NCBI GenBank assembly: GCA_018374635.1
Contig: JAHAEW010000105.1
Coordinates: forward strand, 1-9,805
Source: Clostridiales bacterium
GTDB taxonomy: Bacteria; Bacillota; Clostridia; Oscillospirales; Oscillospiraceae
Direction: 5' to 3'
DNA length: 9,805 nucleotides
Below are positions 5,606 through 9,805 of the stretch, in pieces. The number at the start of each line of letters is the position of its first letter. Positions within the stretch are counted from its first letter, which is position 1. The notes below the pieces were generated by a model. The model saw only the letters and a program-made list of their open reading frames with translations. It was not told the DNA's origin and searched no databases. Both the position numbers and the translations under genes were made by a program.

Positions 5606-6949
5606 GTGATCGAAACCGTACGCAATGCCTGGAAGATCCCGGATCTGCGCAAGAAGCTCCTCTTTGTGATCTTCGCGCTGCTGGTCTTCCGCCTGGGCTC
5701 TGCCGTCCCCGTTCCCTTCGTGAACGGAGAGGTATTCGCCAATCAGATGAACGCCATGAGCGGCACCATCTTCGGTCTGCTGGGCGCGATGAATGGCACC
5801 GCCTTCTCCCAGGCGACAGTGTTCGCCCTGGGTGTGCAGCCCTATATCAACAGCTCCATCATCGTGCAGCTGCTGACCGTTGCCATCCCCGCTCTGGAGC
5901 GTCTCCAGAAGGAGGGCGGCGAGGAGGGCCGCAAGAAGATCGCCGCCATCACCCGGTATGTCACCGTGGCCATCGCGGTGTTGCAGGGCTTCGGCTACTA
6001 CACCCTGATCAAGACGGCCGGCGCTTCCAGCGGCGTGAGCGTGCTGGACACCACCGGTGTTCCCGGCTGGTGGGCCGCCATCGTGATCATCGTGTCCTTC
6101 ACCGCCGGGTCCGCCTTCATCATGTGGCTGGGTGAGCAGATCACCGAGTTTGGCATCGGCAACGGTATCTCGATCATCCTGTTTGCGGGCATCCTGTCCC
6201 GCGGCCCCTCCATGATCGAATATATGATCGTGGGCGTGCAGAACTGGGCCAACGGTGTCACCACCGAGGGAGCGTTCCGGCTCCATCCCGTGGGCGTCGT
6301 GGCGATCCTGATCGGTATGCTGGCCATGGTGGTATTCATCGTGTTCATCCAGAATGCCGAGCGCCGCATTCCGGTGCAGTACGCCAAGCGCGTGGTGGGC
6401 CGGAAGATGTACGGCGGCCAGTCCAGCCATCTGCCCCTGAAGGTGAATATGACCGGCGTTATGCCCATCATTTTCGCCCAGGCCATCGCCAGCCTGCCGG
6501 CTACCATCGGGGCCTTCGTCCCCTCTTCCCGCACGCCCGGCACCGGCTGGTATACCTTCCTGCAGATCTTTGATACCACGAGCGTGTTCTACATCGTGGT
6601 GTATTTCCTGCTGATCCTCGGCTTCAGCTACTTCTACTCCACCATGCAGTTCAACCCTGTGGAAGTGGCCAACAACCTGAAGAAGAACGGCGGTTTCGTG
6701 CCCGGCTTCCGGCCCGGCAAGCCCACCGCTGATTTCATTCAGAAGGTACTGGGGAAGATCACCTTCTTCGGCGCCATCTACCTGTCTGTGATCGCCATCG
6801 CCCCCATTGTGACCGGCGCTCTGGTGAACAACAGCTCTCTGGCCATCGGCGGCACCTCCGTCATCATCGTCGTGGGCGTCGCGCTGGAGACCACCAAGGC
6901 CATGGAGGCCCAGATGCTCATGCGGCATTACAAGGGCTTCCTGGAATAA
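5606..6949 (+). CDS. secY: Preprotein translocase subunit SecY
   Basis: SecY is the membrane channel of the Sec translocon, working with SecE, SecG and SecA to export and insert proteins. The 447-residue product has the expected ten membrane spans, roughly at residues 17-37, 66-95, 115-136, 155-175, 183-205, 228-250, 281-303, 325-346, 383-404 and 412-428. Signature segments are GVQPYINSSIIVQLL in the second span, EFGIGNGISIILFAGI in the fifth, the cytosolic loop ERRIPVQYAKRVVGRKMYGG before the seventh, and FNPVEVANNLKKNGGFVPG before the ninth. The start is GTG 5606, immediately after the rplO stop, with GAGGTGA (5594-5600) inside rplO. Both the rare start and the zero spacing suggest that translation depends on rplO. 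It sits in the conserved rplO-secY-adk order. Confidence 0.98.
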   Translation: MIETVRNAWKIPDLRKKLLFVIFALLVFRLGSAVPVPFVNGEVFANQMNAMSGTIFGLLGAMNGTAFSQATVFALGVQPYINSSIIVQLLTVAIPALERLQKEGGEEGRKKIAAITRYVTVAIAVLQGFGYYTLIKTAGASSGVSVLDTTGVPGWWAAIVIIVSFTAGSAFIMWLGEQITEFGIGNGISIILFAGILSRGPSMIEYMIVGVQNWANGVTTEGAFRLHPVGVVAILIGMLAMVVFIVFIQNAERRIPVQYAKRVVGRKMYGGQSSHLPLKVNMTGVMPIIFAQAIASLPATIGAFVPSSRTPGTGWYTFLQIFDTTSVFYIVVYFLLILGFSYFYSTMQFNPVEVANNLKKNGGFVPGFRPGKPTADFIQKVLGKITFFGAIYLSVIAIAPIVTGALVNNSSLAIGGTSVIIVVGVALETTKAMEAQMLMRHYKGFLE

Positions 6950-6965
6950 TCGAGGTGTATCGGAT

Positions 6966-7598
6966 ATGAAGCTGATTCTGTTGGGCGCCCCGGGCGCCGG
7001 CAAAGGCACCCAGGCTGAGATCATCAGCCGGAAGCTGGGCATTCCCACCATCTCCACCGGCAACATCCTGCGCGCCGCCGTGAAGAACGGCACGCCCGTG
7101 GGCCTGAAGGCCAAGGAGTATATGGAGGCCGGCAAGCTGGTCCCCGATGAGGTCATCATCGGCATCATTCAGGAGCGGCTGGCCGAGGCCGACTGCGCCA
7201 ACGGCTACATTCTGGACGGCGTGCCCCGCACGATCGCCCAGGCCGAGGCCCTGGACAAGGCCGGCATCCACTTTGACGTGGTGCTCTCCCTGGAGATCGC
7301 CGACAGCGTCATCGAGGCCCGTATGACCGGCCGCCGGACCTGCCACGGCTGCGGCGCCACCTACCACATCGTGGCCGCGCCCTCCAAGACCGAGGGCGTG
7401 TGCGACAAGTGCGGCGGCGCGTTGGAGCAGCGGAAGGACGATCAGCCCGAGACGGTCAAGCGCCGTCTGGAGGTCTACCACCAGGAGACCGAGCCTCTGA
7501 AGGAGTACTATCAGGCCAAGGGCCTGCTCCAGACCGTTCCCGATCTGGGCGGCATCGAGGCCACCAACGAGGCCATTATGAAACTGTTGGGGAAGTGA
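6966..7598 (+). CDS. adk: Adenylate kinase, zinc-LID type
   Basis: Adenylate kinase converts ATP and AMP to two ADP in the cytoplasm, keeping adenine nucleotides in balance. The 210-residue product begins MKLILLGAPGAGKGTQAEII with the P-loop at residues 7-15. The AMP-side motif reads STGNILR and the next DGVPRT with R88; relatives more often have STGDMLR and DGFPRT. The LID spans about 122-157 and carries four cysteines, C126/C129 and C146/C149, so it is the long zinc-binding type. QRKDDQPETVKRRLEVY after it holds the conserved RxDDxxET arginine-aspartate motif. It is a little shorter than the 217-residue B. subtilis enzyme, chiefly because of a shorter loop after AEAL. It follows secY by 16 bases and precedes map, the normal order. 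Confidence 0.97.
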   Translation: MKLILLGAPGAGKGTQAEIISRKLGIPTISTGNILRAAVKNGTPVGLKAKEYMEAGKLVPDEVIIGIIQERLAEADCANGYILDGVPRTIAQAEALDKAGIHFDVVLSLEIADSVIEARMTGRRTCHGCGATYHIVAAPSKTEGVCDKCGGALEQRKDDQPETVKRRLEVYHQETEPLKEYYQAKGLLQTVPDLGGIEATNEAIMKLLGK

Positions 7599-7603
7599 CT
7601 CGG

Positions 7604-8362
7604 ATGGAAATGATTTCCCTCAAGTCCCCCCGTGAGATCGAGCGGATGCGCAGGGCCGGGCGGATCACTGCCCAGGCCCGCGCATTGGCCGGCACCCTGG
7701 TGCGGCCCGGCGTCACCACGCTGGAGATCGACACCGCGGTGCGCAAGTTCATCGAGAGCCAGGGCGCCAAGCCCTCGTTCCTGGGCTACGGCGGGTTTCC
7801 CGGTTCGGCCTGTATCTCGGTGAACGAGGTCGTCATCCACGGCATTCCGGATCACCGGAAGCTCCAGGAGGGCGACATCGTCAGCGTGGACGTGGGGGCC
7901 TGCATCGAAGGCTTTCACGGCGACTGCGCGGCCACCTTTGCCTGCGGAGCAATCTCCGAGGAGGCAAAGCGGCTCATTGAAGTGACCGAACAGAGCTTCT
8001 GGGAGGGCTTCAAGATGGCCAAGGCCGGCAACCGCGTCTATGACATTTCCCACGCCGTCCAGCAGTTCGTGGAAGCGAACGGCTGCTCGGTGGTGCGGGA
8101 CTTTGTGGGCCACGGCGTGGGCATGAAGCTCCACGAGGCCCCGGAGGTCCCCAACTTCGGTCCCGCCGGCCATGGCCCCCGGCTCCAGCCGGGCATGACC
8201 CTTGCGGTCGAACCCATGGTCTGCGCCGGAGACTGGCGCGTCAAGGTCCTGAAGGACAAGTGGACCACCGTCACAGCTGACGGCTCCCTGGCCGCCCATT
8301 ATGAGAACACCATTCTCATCACTGACGGGGAGCCGGAAGTGCTCACCTGTCCTGGAGAGTGA
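7604..8362 (+). CDS. map: Methionine aminopeptidase, type I
   Basis: This enzyme removes the initiator methionine from new proteins when the second residue is small. The 252-residue product has all five metal ligands of the pita-bread fold: D96 in SVDVGA, D107 in HGDCAAT, H170 in FVGHGVG, E203 in AVEPM and E234 in HYENT. The conserved histidines H79 (VVIHG) and H177 (KLHEAP) are also present. The open frame reaches upstream to 7400, but that part overlaps adk in another frame and is not family-like. ATG 7604 has GGGGAAG (7589-7595) at good spacing; ATG 7610 is an alternative that would give two residues fewer. No N-terminal zinc-finger extension is present. The stop is close to the KOW gene. 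Confidence 0.97.
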   Translation: MEMISLKSPREIERMRRAGRITAQARALAGTLVRPGVTTLEIDTAVRKFIESQGAKPSFLGYGGFPGSACISVNEVVIHGIPDHRKLQEGDIVSVDVGACIEGFHGDCAATFACGAISEEAKRLIEVTEQSFWEGFKMAKAGNRVYDISHAVQQFVEANGCSVVRDFVGHGVGMKLHEAPEVPNFGPAGHGPRLQPGMTLAVEPMVCAGDWRVKVLKDKWTTVTADGSLAAHYENTILITDGEPEVLTCPGE

Positions 8363-8367
8363 GCCTT

Positions 8368-8649
8368 ATGTACGATTATACGGGCTGGATCGTGCGGTCC
8401 ACCGCTGGTCACGACAAGGGCGAGCTCTTTTGCGTGGTCGGAACGGAGGATTCCTTCCTCCTTCTGGCCGACGGTAAAAGACGGAAAATCGCAAAACCCA
8501 AGCGCAAGAAGCTGGGCCATGTTTCGGTGGAGAACCGGGGGGCTTTCCTTCATCCCACCATCCAGCGCGTGCACCTGGGCGAGACGATTTCCGACAGAGC
8601 ACTCCGGAGGGCGCTGGCCGCTTTCCGAGCTGTATCAAGGAGGGTATGA
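8368..8649 (+). CDS. Small KOW-domain RNA-binding protein
   Basis: This is a 93-residue basic protein. Residues 5-50 look like a KOW fold: GWIVRSTAGHDKGELFCVVG, then FLLLADGKRRKIAKPKRKKL. It belongs to the small KOW proteins (L14e/L6e-like, COG2163-like) that Firmicutes often encode between map and infA; the exact role is not established to my knowledge, though rRNA or ribosome binding is the obvious inference. The C-terminal half (about 60-93) is arginine-rich and probably helical (SDRALRRALAAFRAVSRRV). ATG 8368 is preferred because GGAGAG (8354-8359) lies eight bases upstream; a GTG at 8359 overlaps the map stop and is less likely. The infA ribosome binding site lies in its last codons, so the two genes are tightly linked. 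Confidence 0.85.
   Translation: MYDYTGWIVRSTAGHDKGELFCVVGTEDSFLLLADGKRRKIAKPKRKKLGHVSVENRGAFLHPTIQRVHLGETISDRALRRALAAFRAVSRRV
8637..8644 (+). promoter_or_regulatory. Ribosome binding site for the TTG start of infA
   Basis: AAGGAGGG lies in the last codons of the KOW gene, ten bases before TTG 8654. An ATG at 8646 is only one base away, out of frame with infA, and too close to be initiated from this site. Confidence 0.8.
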
Positions 8650-8653
8650 CGCT

Positions 8654-8872
8654 TTGGCAAAAGACGATATGATCGAAGTGGAGGGCGTCGTGGTTGAGTC
8701 CCTTCCCAACACCACGTTCCGCGTGGACATCGGAAACGGCCACATCATTCTGGCCCACATCTCCGGTAAGCTGCGGATGAACTTCATCCGCATCCTGCCC
8801 GGCGACAAGGTGACGGTCCAGATGTCTCCCTACGACGTGACCCGGGGAAGAATCACCTGGCGAAGCAAGTAA
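8654..8872 (+). CDS. infA: Translation initiation factor IF-1, TTG start
   Basis: IF1 is a small OB-fold protein that occupies the ribosomal A site during initiation and helps IF2 and IF3. With a TTG start at 8654 the product is exactly the usual 72 residues, beginning (M)AKDDMIEVEGVVVESLPN and carrying AHISGKLRMNFIRILPGDKV and SPYDVTRGRITWRSK, all family signatures. The frame is open farther upstream, to 8519, but those residues overlap the KOW gene and are not IF1-like. No in-frame ATG or GTG gives the full N terminus; ATG 8669 would lose AKDD. The TTG start probably limits expression. A 285-base gap follows. Confidence 0.94.
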   Translation: MAKDDMIEVEGVVVESLPNTTFRVDIGNGHIILAHISGKLRMNFIRILPGDKVTVQMSPYDVTRGRITWRSK

Positions 8873-8900
8873 AACGAAGCGCGAAGCGCCCGGAGCAGGC

Positions 8901-8978
8901 GCACAGCAAAACGCGCAGACGCGAAAGCAGTCGCCCCGCAGGGGCGAGGTGTTTTGCGCGGAGCGTTGCGCAGTGTGC
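8901..8978 (+). repeat. Nested inverted repeats after infA
   Basis: Three perfectly paired arms nest: GCACA (8901-8905) with TGTGC (8974-8978), GCAAAAC (8906-8912) with GTTTTGC (8951-8957), and the central TCGCCCC (8931-8937) with GGGGCGA (8941-8947) around a GCA triloop. The fold resembles a palindromic intergenic repeat; its function is unknown. Confidence 0.55.
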
Positions 8979-9047
8979 CGCGGCGGAGGGCGCGTAGCGT
9001 GACAAGAAGCGCGAAGGCGTGCACAGCCGCCATCGCGTGACAAGCCC

Positions 9048-9074
9048 GCGGCGGCATGATCCCATGTCCGCCGC
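9048..9074 (+). repeat. Short inverted repeat before rpmJ
   Basis: GCGGCGG (9048-9054) pairs with CCGCCGC (9068-9074). An inner CATG (9055-9058) can pair with CATG (9063-9066), leaving one bulged T. No T-run follows, so it is not a clear terminator. Confidence 0.45.
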
Positions 9075-9157
9075 ATGTACCGAACAACGACCGGCAGTCG
9101 AGGGGCCTTGCCCCCACCCCGCCGGGGCCATCAGGCTACCAGATGGAGGTAACTAAA

Positions 9158-9271
9158 ATGAAAGTTAGACCGTCCGTGAAGCCCATGTGCGAGAAGTGCA
9201 AAGTCATCAAGCGCAAGGGCAAAGTCATGGTTATTTGCGAAAACCCCAAGCATAAGCAGAGACAAGGTTAA
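9158..9271 (+). CDS. rpmJ: 50S ribosomal protein bL36 (L36), zinc form
   Basis: This encodes bL36, the smallest 50S protein, which folds around one zinc ion. The 37-residue product MKVRPSVKPMCEKCKVIKRK and onward contains the ligands C11, C14, C27 and H32, the zinc-binding form. The frame is open upstream to 9056, but ATG 9158 gives the exact family length and start and has TGGAGG (9144-9149) before it. It precedes rpsM by 20 bases, the usual beginning of the alpha cluster in Firmicutes. The gene is too short to be long-ORF evidence on its own, but the pattern is unmistakable. Confidence 0.97.
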   Translation: MKVRPSVKPMCEKCKVIKRKGKVMVICENPKHKQRQG

Positions 9272-9291
9272 TTAGGAGGTGCTGAAACAGT

Positions 9292-9660
9292 ATGGCACGT
9301 ATTGCTGGCATTGACCTGCCGAAGGATAAGCGGATCGAGATCGGCCTCACTTATATCTTTGGCATCGGGCGCACCAGCGCCAATAAGATCCTGGCTGAGA
9401 CCGGGATCAACCCCGACACCCGCGTGAAGGACCTGACCGACGAGGAAGAGGCCAAGCTGCGCGAGTGCATTGCGCACAACTACACTGTGGAAGGCGACCT
9501 CCGCCGCGATGTGGCGATGGACATCAAGCGCCTGACCGAGATCGGCTGCTACCGCGGCCTGCGTCACCGCAAGGGCCTGCCCGTCCGCGGCCAGCGCTCC
9601 AAGACCAACGCCCGTACCCGCAAGGGTCCCAAGCGTACCGTCGCGAACAAGAAGAAGTAA
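9292..9660 (+). CDS. rpsM: 30S ribosomal protein uS13 (S13)
   Basis: This encodes uS13, a head protein of the 30S subunit that contacts the central protuberance of the 50S subunit and P-site tRNA. The 122-residue product begins MARIAGIDLPKDKRIEIGLT, has the helix-turn segment YIFGIGRTSANKILAETGIN, and ends in the basic tail RGLRHRKGLPVRGQRSKTNA followed by KKK, which reaches the tRNA. AGGAGG (9274-9279) lies 12 bases before the ATG, slightly long spacing. The gene is complete and is followed closely by rpsK. Confidence 0.98.
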   Translation: MARIAGIDLPKDKRIEIGLTYIFGIGRTSANKILAETGINPDTRVKDLTDEEEAKLRECIAHNYTVEGDLRRDVAMDIKRLTEIGCYRGLRHRKGLPVRGQRSKTNARTRKGPKRTVANKKK

Positions 9661-9673
9661 GGAGGGATAAGCA

Positions 9674-9805
9674 ATGGCTACTGCTGCTAAGAACGGCAAG
9701 AAAGTGGTGCGCAAGCGCCGCGAAAAGAAGAACGTTGAGAAGGGCCAGGTGCACATCCGCTCCTCTTTCAACAACACCATGGTTACCGTGACCGACATGG
9801 GCGGC
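9674..9805 (+). CDS. rpsK: 30S ribosomal protein uS11 (S11), N-terminal part
   Basis: This is the first 44 codons of uS11, a platform protein of the 30S subunit near the mRNA exit site; the rest lies beyond the window. ATG 9674 follows AGGAGGG by a normal distance, 13 bases after the rpsM stop. The start is a basic tail (MATAAKNGKKVVRKRREKKN), then the conserved GQVHIRSSFNNTMVTVTDMGG strand region that identifies the family. The order rpmJ-rpsM-rpsK is the normal alpha-cluster layout. Confidence 0.96.
   Translation, partial: MATAAKNGKKVVRKRREKKNVEKGQVHIRSSFNNTMVTVTDMGG

Larger units (their letters stand above)
8873..9157 (+). other. GC-rich repeat-bearing gap between infA and rpmJ
   Basis: This is 285 bases without a supportable gene at the spc/alpha junction. 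It is rich in short repeats. CGAAGCG occurs twice in tandem (8875-8888), GAAGCGCGAAG recurs at 8876-8886 and 9006-9016, and GCGTGACAAG at 8997-9006 and 9035-9044. No recognisable -10 and -35 pair and no hairpin with a T-run is visible, so I call neither promoter nor terminator. The rpmJ ribosome binding site lies at the end. Confidence 0.8.

Noticed and set aside
5135..7168. A 677-codon open frame on the minus strand opposite rplO, secY and adk
   Set aside because: It is the mirror of highly GC-biased codons. The product is low-complexity in H, D, G and A, has no family resemblance, and all genes it opposes are certain.
7400..7603. N-terminal extension of map within adk
   Set aside because: It is out of frame with adk, R/G-rich and unlike any methionine aminopeptidase; ATG 7604 with its ribosome binding site gives the normal length.
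8519..8653. N-terminal extension of infA within the KOW gene
   Set aside because: Not IF1-like; the family length of 72 residues is met exactly from TTG 8654.
1..9805. Mobile element, CRISPR array, tRNA or rRNA
   Set aside because: No transposase, regular repeat-spacer pattern, tRNA cloverleaf or rRNA-like stretch was seen on either strand.

Overview
The window is a ribosomal-protein supercluster, the S10 end, spc and start of the alpha operon, all read on the + strand. The gene order is rpsC(end)-rplP-rpmC-rpsQ-rplN-rplX-rplE-rpsN(type Z)-gap-rpsH-rplF-rplR-rpsE-rpmD-rplO-secY-adk-map-KOW gene-infA-gap-rpmJ-rpsM-rpsK(start). Several features point to a GC-rich member of the Clostridia: a 61-residue zinc-type uS14, a zinc-ribbon adenylate kinase, a small KOW-domain gene between map and infA, strong AGGAGG ribosome binding sites, and third positions dominated by G/C. 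An Oscillospiraceae-like gut lineage is the best guess; genus and species cannot be read from this sequence.

Layout: bases 1-2669 hold tightly packed genes for the S10/spc junction. Two TAATG overlaps (rpsC/rplP and rplP/rpmC) suggest translational coupling. rplN in this stretch is broken by an internal loss of about 46 bases that changes frame, which is the most striking anomaly here. Bases 2670-3098 form a long gap inside spc, where these genes normally sit tens of bases apart. It carries strong GC-rich hairpins, then an AT-rich stretch with a good sigma-A-type promoter and a foldable leader before rpsH. Bases 3099-8872 are again compact, from rpsH through secY, adk, map, the KOW gene and infA. 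Bases 8873-9157 are a second gap, GC-rich with short direct and inverted repeats, before rpmJ, rpsM and rpsK.

The genes supply small- and large-subunit ribosomal proteins, the membrane channel SecY, adenylate kinase, the enzyme that trims initiator methionine, and initiation factor IF1. Transcription presumably enters from upstream of the window and is refreshed by the promoter near 2964-2992. I found no mobile-element gene, CRISPR array, tRNA or rRNA. Apart from the rplN lesion, the two structured gaps, the long R/G-rich tail on uS3 and the TTG start of infA, this is a conventional housekeeping locus, and I see no convincing undescribed system.
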